DNA of 64,000 nt, taken from NCBI GenBank assembly GCA_025667525.1, contig CM046874.1, positions 658,892,963 to 658,956,962 of the forward strand. The letters run 5' to 3'. A model generated the notes under the pieces. The model was not told the DNA's origin. It made no database searches and was given only the letters and a program-made list of their open reading frames with translations. Positions within the stretch are counted from its first letter, which is position 1, and the number at the start of each line of letters is the position of its first letter. Positions 34,953 to 46,419 of this stretch are shown in pieces. The position numbers and the translations under genes were made by a program. The DNA is from Glebionis coronaria (lineage: Eukaryota; Streptophyta; Magnoliopsida; Asterales; Asteraceae).

Positions 34953-36287
34953 ATGCGCACTCGCGCGCATACATACATACCGATTGGTGTACCAAATTCT
35001 TCCAATTCTTCCAAAAAGAAGAAGAAGAAGAAGAAGAAGAAAAAGTCCGTCATTCAAGTCGATCCCGAGAATCGTGCTTTCGACAATACGATGGCAACGG
35101 ATAATCGACTAATGATTGAGATTCTCCAATCTCACGTTGAAGGAAACGATGACGCGATTGTGGTGCCGGATATTGGAGCTAATCATTATGAACTTAAAAC
35201 GGGTTTTATTCAAATGGTTTCCGCTACACCATTTTTAGGCCGTACTAATGATGACCCACACGCTCATATCAAACGTTTCATACAATTGGCTAATACCGTC
35301 AAATACAATGGGGTGCCACAAGAGGCTATTCGTTTACAACTCTTTCCTTTTTCCCTCGAGGGACAAGCCCGGATTTGGCCTTATAAGGAACCACCCCAAA
35401 GAATCACAACATGGATTGATTTAGAGACCAAGTTCATTAATTACTTTTTCCCACCATCAAGGACCACCTCTTTGAGGAATGAAATCATTACTTTTGAACA
35501 ACAATATGGGGAAACTTTTAGTGAGTCTTGGGATCGATTTAAAGAGCTTTTAAGAAAATATCCACAACACGGTTTCACCAAAGTGCATCAAATTAATACG
35601 TTTTACAATGGTTTAACTCTAAATGACCAAGACTCACTTAATAGTGCCGCGGGGGGCAATATTCTTGTGAAATCAATGAACGAGGCTTGGGCCATAATTA
35701 AAAACAAGGCTAAAGTACAAACCAAGAGTGTTAGAGCCACTATGGCAAGTGCTAGTTCTAGTGAGAATGATAAGAGAATTGATAAGCTTACGTCGCTTAT
35801 TGAATCACTTGCTCTAAAAACCGATGCCCTAAATGATCAAGTTAATGCCAAAGATTCTTATGAAACGTGTGAGACTTGTGGAGGACCGCATTCATATTTA
35901 AATTGTGACAAGGTTTACAACAATCAAAAACAACAAGTTTGTGCTTTTAATGCTAATGAAAGGGTTCAATTTAAACCTAATGTTGATGTTAACAATTTGT
36001 CTTACAAGAGTACTAATTATTTGGCTCCCCCGGGTTTTGTAGCACCGCAAAGACCACCCCCACCCGCCCAAAATACCCAATACCAAAATAGGAACCAAGG
36101 TCCTCAAATGGGTAATTTTCAAGGGAATGCAAATAAAGGGAATTTTAATGGTCACAATCAAGGGTTTCAAAACAATAACCAAGGTTTTCATAATAACACG
36201 GTTTTCAACCTCAAAATCAAAACCAAGGTTTTCCTAATCAAGGTTTTCCTAATCAAGGTTTTCCTAATAAAGGGTTCAAAAAAATGA
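34953..36287 (+). CDS. Athila-type gag
   Basis: 444 codons, open throughout. A probable alternative start is ATG at 35091 (MATDNRLM), which fits homologues better. The upstream extension includes an 11-Lys run made by an AAG repeat (35019-35044). Retrotransposon gag core: DDPHAHIKRF, FPFSLEGQARIW, FINYFFPPSRT, SESWDRFKELLRKYP, DSLNSAAGG. It is followed by a short zinc-binding motif C-x2-C-x3-H-x4-C (CETCGGPHSYLNC). The C-terminal end is Gln/Asn-rich and finishes in tandem copies of a 15-bp unit (36220-36268). The next frame overlaps by 4 nt. Gag forms the particle that carries the RNA. The unbroken frame suggests fairly recent activity. Confidence 0.88.
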   Translation: MRTRAHTYIPIGVPNSSNSSKKKKKKKKKKKSVIQVDPENRAFDNTMATDNRLMIEILQSHVEGNDDAIVVPDIGANHYELKTGFIQMVSATPFLGRTNDDPHAHIKRFIQLANTVKYNGVPQEAIRLQLFPFSLEGQARIWPYKEPPQRITTWIDLETKFINYFFPPSRTTSLRNEIITFEQQYGETFSESWDRFKELLRKYPQHGFTKVHQINTFYNGLTLNDQDSLNSAAGGNILVKSMNEAWAIIKNKAKVQTKSVRATMASASSSENDKRIDKLTSLIESLALKTDALNDQVNAKDSYETCETCGGPHSYLNCDKVYNNQKQQVCAFNANERVQFKPNVDVNNLSYKSTNYLAPPGFVAPQRPPPPAQNTQYQNRNQGPQMGNFQGNANKGNFNGHNQGFQNNNQGFHNNTVFNLKIKTKVFLIKVFLIKVFLIKGSKK

Positions 36288-37447
36288 ATATGCATAATCC
36301 TCAAATGGACTTGGTTCTACAAAAATTGACCGACCATGAGCGAATTATGAAAGAGATGCAAGAATCGACCGATAAGAAATTTTTGACAATGATTCAAGCC
36401 CTTAGACCCCAAGGAGCCTTACCATCCAATACCGAGATTAACCATCGTGCTAATGTGAGTGCTATTAATACTCGAAGTGGAGCCACTTTAGTGGGACCTT
36501 CCATCTCTTCGCCCATAAAGGAGAGACAAGGCCCGGAGGTCATAATGAGTAATCCTACTCCCCCTTCGGTGATTCCTGTCACTACCACTCCTAGTACTAG
36601 TTCTCCATTGCCGAAAGATCCTATCCCTACGGTTGTTCAAGAAGCGAGTCCTTCTCCTTCGCAACCTTCAAAGTCTAAGCCTAATATTCCTTATCCCTCT
36701 AGGTTAGACAAGGCTAAAGTGTTCACCAAAGATGACGTTCATGTCTCTAACTTTTTGAAAATAATTTCCAACGTCAATGTTAACATTAGTCTTATTGAAG
36801 CACTTGCTCAAATGCCAAAATTTGTCAAAATGTTTAAAGATTTGCTTAACAAGAAAGAAAAAATGGTTGAGCTCGTGAATACTCGTTTAAATGAGAATTG
36901 TTCCGTGATTCTTCTCAAAGAGCTTCCTGAAAAGCTAGGAGATCCCGGACGATTCGTGTTACCTTGCTCGTTTCCTCAAATCGATGATTGTATGGCTTTA
37001 GCGGATCTCGGCGCTTGCATCAATCTTATGCCACTTTCGGTTTGGAAACAATTATCATTACCCGACCTTCTACCGACTCGTATGACTCTCGAGTTAGCTA
37101 ATCGAACTCTCGCATACCCCGTTGGTATTGCCGAAGATGTTTTTGTTCGAGTTGGTACATTCACTTTTCCCGTGGACTTTGTCATCGTCGACTATGAGAT
37201 GGATCCTCGTATTCCGTTAATACTTGGTAGACCATTCTTACGATCCGGAAGAGCCTTAGTCGATGTGGCCGAAGGGGAGTTAATTCTTAGGGTTAGGGAT
37301 GAACAACAAGTTTTTAAAATGGGAAAAATCACAACAAAATCAAATGGAAAAGAGTCGGTCAATATGATTGATGTTCTTATTATGATAATGATGAGATTTT
37401 CATTAATCCTTTTGGAATTGAAAAGTCTACTCAAAATGATTTTGTGA
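36284..37447 (+). CDS. Athila-type gag tail plus aspartic protease
   Basis: 387 codons overlapping gag by 4 nt (ATGA), so it may need a frame change or may once have been continuous with gag. The first 150 residues are a Pro/Ser-rich linker with the string AINTRSGATL. The retropepsin-like domain follows: active-site region ALADLGACINLMPLSVW (Asp in DLGA where DTGA/DLGA is usual), then PVGIAEDVFVRVG, FPVDFVIVD and the C-terminal IPLILGRPFL. The protease normally matures gag. In complete Athila elements reverse transcriptase follows, but here it is replaced by an acidic ORF. Confidence 0.87.
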   Translation: MNMHNPQMDLVLQKLTDHERIMKEMQESTDKKFLTMIQALRPQGALPSNTEINHRANVSAINTRSGATLVGPSISSPIKERQGPEVIMSNPTPPSVIPVTTTPSTSSPLPKDPIPTVVQEASPSPSQPSKSKPNIPYPSRLDKAKVFTKDDVHVSNFLKIISNVNVNISLIEALAQMPKFVKMFKDLLNKKEKMVELVNTRLNENCSVILLKELPEKLGDPGRFVLPCSFPQIDDCMALADLGACINLMPLSVWKQLSLPDLLPTRMTLELANRTLAYPVGIAEDVFVRVGTFTFPVDFVIVDYEMDPRIPLILGRPFLRSGRALVDVAEGELILRVRDEQQVFKMGKITTKSNGKESVNMIDVLIMIMMRFSLILLELKSLLKMIL

Positions 37448-38235
37448 TAAATTCATCCCTTCCCTTAGAGCCTCAAATTTTTGAAACTCCTATTTATGAT
37501 ACCTATAGTGATGACACTTCTTCAAGTGATCACACCATCTTCAGTTTAGACGACCCACCCACTTTTGACCCACCCATTTTTGATCAACCAATCTTTGACA
37601 CCTACGATGATGACACTTCTTTAAGTGATCTCATTAACTTTGATGACCCACCCCATGATCTTAATGCACCTCATATCTCTATGAGTGATTCTTATATGGA
37701 GACTCCTTTTGACTTTTATACCCCAATTTTAGAAGTCATGACTTTTGAGGAGGATCCTCCACTCTTAGAGATCATTCCTACTTTAGAGGTTATTCCATTT
37801 GAGGAGGATTTAGATACCTTTCTAAATACCTATTTTCCTTACAAGGATGAGTTTTCCTATGACTCCGACGATACTTATGTTTTCACATCAAGTTTGGAAG
37901 AGGACGACCTTCCCACATTGGATTTTGATGATATTTTGAGCTTAAATGTCACTACCTCTTGCTATTTTCCCGTTAAGGAACCGGTGTTTGATCCCGGAAT
38001 AGAGACTTTTGTGCTTTCATTGCCATACCACCTTACCTTTCCTTGTAAGAGACTTTTGCCTAAGGATACCCTACTTTTCTTTGACTTGTGTACCACCTCG
38101 GGGTTTTTTTCCTTTAATGATGGAAATTATGTGTTTGACACAGGTGGATTTTCATGGGGTATGCCTTGTATGACTTTGTTTCACCCTTTATCATGGAGAG
38201 ATTTTCCTCCCTTGGAAATCTCGGTTTTCCCATGA
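37444..38235 (+). CDS. Acidic ORF after the protease, unknown function
   Basis: 263 codons overlapping the protease frame by 4 nt (ATGA). Very rich in Asp, Glu, Phe and Pro, with repeated TYSDDTSSSD/TYDDDTSLSD and DPP phrases in the first third and EEDPPLLEIIPTLEVIPFEED in the middle. The last 60 residues are hydrophobic and aromatic. No reverse transcriptase or other catalytic motif is visible. Comparable acidic tails follow protease in Athila-type frames, so this may be the linker left after pol was deleted. The open frame is long enough to suggest that it was kept. Confidence 0.65.
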   Translation: MINSSLPLEPQIFETPIYDTYSDDTSSSDHTIFSLDDPPTFDPPIFDQPIFDTYDDDTSLSDLINFDDPPHDLNAPHISMSDSYMETPFDFYTPILEVMTFEEDPPLLEIIPTLEVIPFEEDLDTFLNTYFPYKDEFSYDSDDTYVFTSSLEEDDLPTLDFDDILSLNVTTSCYFPVKEPVFDPGIETFVLSLPYHLTFPCKRLLPKDTLLFFDLCTTSGFFSFNDGNYVFDTGGFSWGMPCMTLFHPLSWRDFPPLEISVFP

Positions 38236-40232
38236 TTTTCCCATTTGAATGATGACATTCGGGAAATCGAGTCGAGCTAGAGACTCGTGATAAATAAATC
38301 AAGCATCGTATAACTAGGTTAGATTTTTACCTTTTTTTACCCTTTCCACCCTTTTTCACCTTACCCATGTTCACCAATAAGTGTAGGGGGAGCCAAGTAG
38401 GTTGTTTGTGTTGTGATGTTGTGTGCAGGGACATGTGCTTAATGATCTACTTTTGGTGCTTTTGACGCGACCCGTGTTCCCGTGTTTCCCGTGTACCCGG
38501 TTCCTTCGATAAGTTTTTGCTATTGTGATTAAATCTTGTATATAAATAAAACGAATAAACGTAATCACTTTAGTTGTCCTTTCCTTAGCTCGATTTTAAA
38601 CAACGTACTCAATATCCTAAGTGTAGGGGAGTTTATTCTCCCACATGCTTAAACATTGAGGACAATGTTTATATTAAGTGTAGGGGGATTTCTATCGAAT
38701 TTTAGTGGGCTTTTCCATGAATTAGACCCCATTTAACCGGAAAATTTAAAAAATTTCAACGTTTTTCAAATTTTTGATCTATTTTGGCCTAGTAGTATTT
38801 TGTTTTATTTTCTTTCCTTTTTGTCATCGCATCATATTAATAATTTCCATTTAAAGAATAAAGTCAAAAATAAATAATAAATGAATAAAATGGTTTTAAC
38901 AAGTTTAGATATCTTTGATATATTAGGCCCGTCGTGATTATTTTGACTCAACCCGAGTTTACTTATCCAAGTTTACTCTAGCTAGTATCCTTAACCATAT
39001 GGACCTTAATTGGTTTATTAGGCTAAGCATCCACGAGTCTCATTCCTTGAGATTTTAAATTATGGAGAACAAGAGATGATAGAGTTGATAATAAGTTTAA
39101 GGGTTAATTTTTGCTTATATGGTTTTGGTGGCTCTTTCTTCCCGCTTGTATATTTAATTGCTTAATAAATGAGGATTTTTGCGGTGTCGATTCAATATCT
39201 TAACTCTTAGCCAAATCTTTATTCTCCTTGTAATTAAAGCATGAACACATTGAGGGTGCCAGCGTTGTGGACTTCTGACTAAGGTGGCTCATAACCACTA
39301 AGTATGAGGTATTCAGACCATGGGACCGCGGAATTTGGCCTACTATATATATCATAAATAAAGAAAGAATAAGATTAAAACATGACCTCAAGGAGCCTTA
39401 GGGTGTGGGGCATGTAGCACGAACCTTGTCATTAGAGCCTTAGGGTGTATGGCATGGTAAGTGTTGAATAAAAATTGATCCAAAAATCAATTCCCTCGTT
39501 TATTGTTCAAGGAGCCTTAGGGTGTGGACAATAGACGGGGAGCATTTTTACATCTTAAAGAGCCTAAGGGTATATGATGTGAACTTGCTAAACTCCACAT
39601 AAAGTCTACATGACTTTGGAGGAATAATTAATAAGTAGTACTATTGGCCAAATTTTGGGTCCGGGAATTTATTCCCAAAAATCGTGTTAAATCATCCTTG
39701 GTGTGAGCTTACTTTAGTGACAACGCTTTTGAGGAAGAGGTTAGGTTTTGAGTATCGGGTTTGCACCGTTTGGCCTTCATTTTTGGAATAATAATTATCG
39801 AATAAGTCAAATGAGCCTACGGGTGAATGACAAACAATAAAATCTAGAGATACAACATAGGACTTGGAGAAAGAGTGTTACACAATTGTCTTATATAAGT
39901 GGTTTTAACCTAAGGACTTATAGTAAACAATGATCTTGTTTTAAGCTTGGTATGGGGAACGTGAAATTTGAGGGTGATTAATATTCATGACACTAAAGCC
40001 CTAATCTAAGACTTAGATTTCTTTACGAGTTTCTTCCATCAAATAATTTTCAAGTTAATAAATTGTTATAACTTTTGTTTCCTTTAAAGTTTTTATCTTT
40101 CCATCGTAGTAATAATAGCATATCTTAATAAAGGCCGAGATGGATTAATTATGAGAAAAATGTAACTTTATGCTTTAAAATAATGCATTGCATGGGGTCA
40201 TTGCAATGGTCAAGTGTAGGGGCTTTAATTAG
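38236..40232 (+). other. 2-kb non-coding part of the Athila-type element
   Basis: No coding frame. It holds four AGTGTAGGGG motifs (about 38380, 38619, 38676, 40212). The last lies just before the 3' LTR and is probably the polypurine primer. It also holds five spaced copies of GAGCCTTAGGGTGT or close variants (39393, 39435, 39512, 39560, 39813). Confidence 0.75.
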
Positions 40233-42912
40233 TGTGTAAACACTTATCCTTTTGCCACTAAAATCAAGGAAAAACAAGACCTAATCATGTGTTTTATATC
40301 ATAAAAGTCGGAATTACGCGTGGTTTTGTGTTTTTGTGTTAAAATAGGTAAATATGATCAAAAGAAGAGAAAACACAGGATTTCACGGTCAAATGTTGAA
40401 GAAAAGTCCAAGAAAGAGACGAAGACAAAGTCAAAGTCCAAAAGTGTGCCCAAGTTCACGAAAACCGGCTAAACCGACACGAGTTGAAGAAAATGAACAA
40501 GAAAGCCGAAATCGAGCTCGTTTTTAGCGGATTTAATATTTATGGAGTTAAACGGGCTTGCGGGTCCCACATTCGGGTATTGGGCCCAAAGGCCCATTAA
40601 GATCTTTTAAGATCTTTAAAATATGGACCAAAGCCCATTTGGTGAAACAAAATGAGACGGATTGTAATTTTGGGCCCAAGCCCAATAAGTTGCACAAGTT
40701 ATGGGACGTTTTGCTGGTCAAAATTTGGGTCAACAAACCCCACACGATTCACCCAACCTTTTTATCTCACAAGTTATTCACCCTTTGGTCAACCCAACTT
40801 TCCAACCCTTACACGTTTTTACTCACCCACTCACGTTTTAATAAAGTTTATTTTACCCTCCCCACTCACTCGATACAAACGAGAATAATCACAACTCACT
40901 TCATCTCCTTCTCTCTTAACACAGCCTCCTTTTTACCCTCCTCAAAACCCTAAATCACCCATATCAAAATTACCAACGAAAATTGGGGCTTTTATCTCAA
41001 GTGTGTAATTCACACGGATGGGGATTAAATCCCCATCTTTTTCGCAGCAAACACCAAGGAGTGGTCCTCTCACGTGGCTATTTCCTTTGTTTTGATTGGT
41101 GAAAACAAATCACCAATACCCATCCACCAATATAAATCCTCCACATCAGCATAAACAAACACAACAAACACACCTACATGCCACAAGGGCAATCCGTGGC
41201 TCATGATTTAATTTCAGCCGTTTGATGAGAAGAGAAGAAAGAGAAGATGGAATAAGCGGCCAGGATTTGAAGCTTACTCTTGAAGCTATGAAGAGAGTTT
41301 CTAGGGTTTCTCTATAAAAACCCTTCATCTGTAATTTTAGAGGGAGCACTTTTTATTTTATTTAATTTTCTGCAAATTAGTTTTAGGGTTAATGTAATTT
41401 TTAATTTTCAGTATTTGTAATTTCTGATTATTAATGAAAAGTTTATTTTAATTAATTTTCGTCTCCTTTAATTTTCTGTCGAATTTAATCTTCTTCTTTA
41501 ATCCGTTTTTTCATTACTGTTCGTATTATTATTAATATATAGAAAAAAAATAAAAAAAAATAAAGGAAAGTGGAATTAAATCTTCCCCACTGGGAGATTT
41601 ATAAAAAATTATTGTTCGTTGAGTCTACTGTACTTGGTTCGAGAGCTGTTCATTATTCGTTTGAAGATTCTTTTTGGTTATTCGGTTACTGTTCACTGTA
41701 TCGAAAGAGATAGTGATGATGATGTTCGAGATGATGAAGGTGGTGATTGTTTTCGGGTCATAAGGGGGTTCAGCACCACCCTTCGTCACAACGGATATCG
41801 CCAAAAGGTTTTATCTTTTTTTATTATTCTTGTTAAGATTTAGTTTAATTTTGAATCTGCTTTGTTTAATTTGTTTCGGTATCTGCTTATGTTTGTTTGG
41901 AACTGCTTGATTTATTAGTTTTAAAAATGTTTTTGTTTATTTAGTTTAAGTTGGATCTGCTTTTGTTTTCTAGTTGTTTGGATTTGCTAGTTCAGGTCTG
42001 CTTATTTGGTTTAGTTATTTTAGTCTGCTTATTTGGCTTAGTCCTCACTTGCTTATTTTAATTCAGTTTCTTGCTTATTTGTTTCAGCTTATTAGTCGGT
42101 TTAGCTGCTTATCTCAGTTTAGCCTATTTGCTTTTTCGTATGAGTTTTTACTGCTTATTTGGTCCTTTGTTGCAGTCATTAGCTTATTTAGCTTATTAGT
42201 ATATTTGTAGAGCTTGTTTGGTGTTACTGGTTTGCTTATATTATAACAGACTCAACTGTGCTGTTTTTTTAATTGTCCAAAATTTAAAAAGCTAAAAAAA
42301 AAAATTTAGCAAAAATCTCGTCTGCTGGGTTTCGATCCCTCGACCTCTCGCACACAATCCATAAGCCTCTACCATCTACTCTAGTGCTTTTTTGTGTATT
42401 ACTTCACATCTTTAAATTAATATAGCTTTTTACATTTTAGCTGGCAGTTTTAGTTATTTAGTTTAAATACATGTTTTTAGTTTATTTAAAATTTGATTAG
42501 AAAGTTTTATATTAATTTTCTTTTATTCAGTTTTTATAAAAAAATATAAAAAGATAAAAAAAAATATTTTATTTAATTAGTTTTTAAAAATTAGTTTAAA
42601 ATTTTATTTAATACAGATTAGTTTTAAAATTAGTTTTAAATAAATTTCATTTAAAAGTTTCTATAAAATTAAGTTTTTTTATTAGTTTATGTTTTTATTA
42701 AAAATAGATTTGCCTTTAAATATTTTGATTAGATTTTAAATAGAAAGTTTTTTTTAGATTAATTAAATTTTGTTTTCAAATTAGTTTTAAATTAGTTTTC
42801 TCATTTGTTTAATTAAATAGCTTTTAATTAAATAGTCTTTTTAATTAGTTTAAAATACCAAAAAAATTATACGTTTTCACCAAGAACAAATTAAGTTTTA
42901 CGTTAAGTCCGA
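40233..42912 (+). repeat. 3' LTR of the Athila-type element
   Basis: It matches 31413-34200 along its length: near-identical in the first 1.1 kb, clearly more diverged and shorter in the T-rich second half. The palindrome at 41017-41037 and the tRNA-like sequence at 42321-42392 are kept. The right border is approximate. Confidence 0.8.
42321..42392 (-). ncRNA. tRNA-like sequence in the 3' LTR
   Basis: Minus strand A box TAGAGTAGATGG (42372-42383) and B box GGATCGAAACC (42328-42338), again followed by T-runs. It differs from the 5' LTR copy at many bases yet both boxes remain recognisable. Confidence 0.55.
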
Positions 42913-42977
42913 TTTCAATTCGAGTCGATTTGTGGAACGAAAATAGATATAAAAAGAGTTTGCAAAAAAAACCCTCC

Positions 42978-45900
42978 AGACGAGGTGAAAGACGTCAGGC
43001 TCCTAGAGCCAAAGAGCCTACTAGAAAGTGGGCTCACAAGAGAAACTAATCCACCTCGTTATATGTGCAGAAACACTTCAAGGAGCCTGTCTGGTACTTA
43101 GACAGCGGGTGTTCAAGAAGTATGACAGGGGTCAAAAGTTATATGCACAAATACGTGGAGGAACCAGGTCCTAAGGTAGTATTTGGTGATAACTCTTCTT
43201 TTGTTACTGAGGGATACAGTTCAATAAAATGTGGTGGAATATTTTTCTCAAAAGTAGCGTTCGCAAAAGGTCTAAAGTATAATCTCATAAGTATCAGCCA
43301 ACTGTGTTATGCTAAGTACATCGTTCAGTTTGATGATAAGCAAGGAACAATATTTAATGCTAACAAAAAAATTGTACTGACTTCTCCAAGAAGAAATGAT
43401 GTATATGTCTTGGACATGTCATCTGTAACTCTCTCAAGAGCATGTTTCTTCGCTAAAGCCTCAGAATCTGTCAATTGGCTTTGGCACAAGAGACTGTCAC
43501 ACCTCAATTTCAAAGATATAAACAAACTTGCAAAACAAAACAAAGTTCTTGGCTTACCATCTCTTGTGTACTCAAAAGAAAAACCTTGTTCAACCTGGGA
43601 AAAAGGTAAACACAAGAGAGCTTCTTTCAAGCCAAAACAAAATTTTTCTATCAAAAAGTGTCTCCATCTTCTTCATATGGACTTATTTGGGCCTGTTAGT
43701 CTCATGTCTATAAATCATGAGAAATATACCCTTGTGATTGTTGGTGAATACTCTAGATACACATGGGTATACTTCTTTAAAAAGAAAAGTCAGGCTCCTG
43801 AATTCATCATGTCTTTTATGAGGCAAGTAAAAAATCAAAATAACACCAAAGTCAAACAAATAAGGACTGATAATGGGACAGAATTCAGGAACCAAGAGCT
43901 TGAGAGTTTTTGTGATGAGAAAGGAATTTCTTAGAACTTCTCTTCTCCTTACACACCTGAACAAAATGGTGTGGCTGAAAGGAAGAATAGAACTCTCATT
44001 GAAGCTACAAGAACTATGCTCAATTGATCCAATCTTTCAAAACACTTCTGGACTAAGGCTATAAAAATAGCTTGCTATACTCAGAACATATGTATCATTT
44101 TCAAAAGACATGATAAGACTCCTTATGAAATATTCAGGGAAAGGATTCCAGATATCAGCTATTTCCATGTGTTTGGATGTCCTGTGTTCATTCACAATCA
44201 AATGGACCATCTTGGTAAATTTGATGCAAAGGATGATGATGGATACTTTATTGGATACTCTTTTATCTCCAAAGCCTTCAGGGTCTTTAACACAAGGAGA
44301 CAACAAGTTGAGGAACCATTTCATGTCACATTTGATGAAAGTATGGATGCCATTAACCTCACAAATCAATCAATGGAAGAGATTGGGATTAATAACTCAT
44401 CAAGATATCCTCCTGATGAGTATGAACATAGTCCCTCAAAGCAGTATTAAACTGATGTTGATATATCTTTCCTCATATCACCTCACAATATGTCAATCAA
44501 TAACTTGATCACAAATCAACATGTCTCTGAAGTTATATCTACTCATGCGGAAGAATCAACTAATTCTCTCATCCATGCAGACATTGAGGGGACAATTGAT
44601 GAGAATGATGACCTACCAGTCACTTAAAATCCTTTAGTAAGAAGTGATAATCCAGTACTATGTACTAAACCACCAGTCCTTGATAATCATCAACTATCCA
44701 CAAACTCTAATCCAAGTCCTCGGGACAGATGGTCTAGACAACAACACATAGAGCTTATAAATATAATTGGTGATGTGTTTGAAGGGATGCTCACACGCAG
44801 TCAGGCTGCTAAACTCTCTACTGCCTTAGCCCATGAATGTCTTTTTGTAGAATTTCTCTCTGAAATTAAACCCAAAGAGGTTTCAGAGGCCCTGACACAT
44901 CCAGGGTGGGTTGAGGCTACGCAAGAAGAACTCAATCAATTCCTCAGGAACAAGGTTTGGAAACTTGTTCCTCTCCCTAAAGGGAAATCAGCTCTTGGCA
45001 CAAAATGGGTGTTCAAAAACAAGACTGATGAAGATGGAATTGTTATAAAAAACAAAGCTAGGCTTGTTGTTTAGGGGTGTGGTCAGCTTAAAGTCATTGA
45101 CTATGAAGAGACCTTTGCCCCTGTTGCAAGAATGGAAGCCAACAAGATCTTCCTTGCCTATGCTACATACATGAACTTCAAAGTTTTCCAAATGGATATG
45201 AAAAGTGCCTTCCTGAATGGCAAGATCACTAAGGAAGTTTATGTGGTTCAACCTCCTGGTTTTGAGAGTTCTGATTTTCCTAACCATGTCTGTAAACTTG
45301 ACAAAGCCCTATATGGACTTAAACAAGCACCAACGACATGGTATGAAACTCTCTCTACTTTCCTGATAACGAATAAATTTGTCAGGGGGAAGATAGACAA
45401 TACATTGTTTATCTTTAGAACCAAGGAGGATGTTTTGCTAGTACAGATATATGTTGATGACATCATATTCAGATTTACTAACTATGACCTTTGTAGAAAG
45501 ATTGAAAAGCTTATGACAAAGAATTTCGAAATGAGTATGATGGATGAATTAACATATTTTCTTGGACTACAAATCAAACAGGGGGACAAAGGGATCTCAG
45601 TCTGTCAAGAAAAATACACCAGAGAAATACTTAAAAAATAGGACATCTTTGAGTGTGCTTCATTGAAGACTCCCATGGTTCCCCCTAACAACTTAGGTCA
45701 TGATCTCACTGGTAAACTAGTCAATCAAACCTTATTCAGGGGGATGATTGGATCATTAATGTACCTAACAGCAACCAGGCCTGATATTCAGTTCTCAACA
45801 ATTCTATGTGCAATATATCAGGCCGATCCCAAATAATCACATCTTACTGCTGTTAAACGAATCTTCAGGTACTTAAAGGGTACTCCTTCACTAGGTCTAT

Positions 45901-46419
45901 GGTATCCTCGTTGCTCAGGCTTCGATCTTAAATGATACTCAGACTCAGACTATGTTGGCTGCAATATGGATAGAAAAAGTACCTCAGGTGCATGTCAATT
46001 CCTAGGTGGCAAGCTAGTATGTTGGACTGCAAAGAAACATAAGTCTGTTGAAATGTCCTCTCCTGAGGCTGAATATGTGGCAGCCGCTGGTTGTTGTGCA
46101 AACATCCTTTGGATGAAAAGTCAACTCAGGGAATATAATGTGGAATACAAAGTAGTCCCCATCTTTTGTGACAACACTAGTGTAATTGCCATATCACTTC
46201 CTCAGGGCAATTACCATATCCAATAATCAAGTCCTACACTCTAGGACTAAACACATAGACATAAGATATCACTTCCCCATGGACCACATCTTAAAAGGAG
46301 ATATTGAATTACACTTCATTCCCACGGAATATCAGCTAGCTGATATTTTCACCAAACCCTTGGATAAACCAACGTTCACTAGACTGAAAGCTGAACTTGG
46401 TATGCTGAATATTGATTAA
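42978..46419 (+). pseudogene. Copia pol of element 2: protease end, integrase, reverse transcriptase, RNase H
   Basis: One reading frame runs from 42978 to about 46195. It shows protease DSGCSRSMTG (DSG active site, 43086). The integrase zinc region has WHKRLSHLN and CSTW, where the last Cys is replaced by Trp. The integrase core is present (HMDLFGP, RTDNGTEF, GVAERKNRTL). Reverse transcriptase shows KTKWVFK-like and AFLNGKI strings and YVDDIIF (45451). RNase H shows DRKSTSGACQFLGG and SSPEAEYVAAA. Several in-frame stops (for example 43932, 45072, 45639, 45834, 45932) kill it. A 25-bp insertion at 46195-46220 shifts the end. The frame finishes with LADIFTKPLD at about 46340. Confidence 0.9.

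Larger units (their letters stand above)
31413..42912 (+). mobile_element. Athila-type element with gag and protease only (TR-GAG-like)
   Basis: Direct LTRs of about 2.7-2.8 kb (31413-34200, 40233 to about 42912) flank gag (34953-36287), a protease frame (36284-37447), an acidic ORF (37444-38235) and 2 kb of structured non-coding DNA. I found no reverse transcriptase, RNase H or integrase motif, so it must have moved with enzymes from another element. Gag and protease resemble the Athila lineage of Ty3/Gypsy. The right end is uncertain: 42913-42977 matches neither the 5' LTR clearly nor the Copia frame. No target duplication could be identified. Confidence 0.82.

Noticed and set aside
34828..35112. 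94-codon frame ending in an Arg run
   Set aside because: It is the other phase of the AAG repeat at the start of the Athila-type gag.
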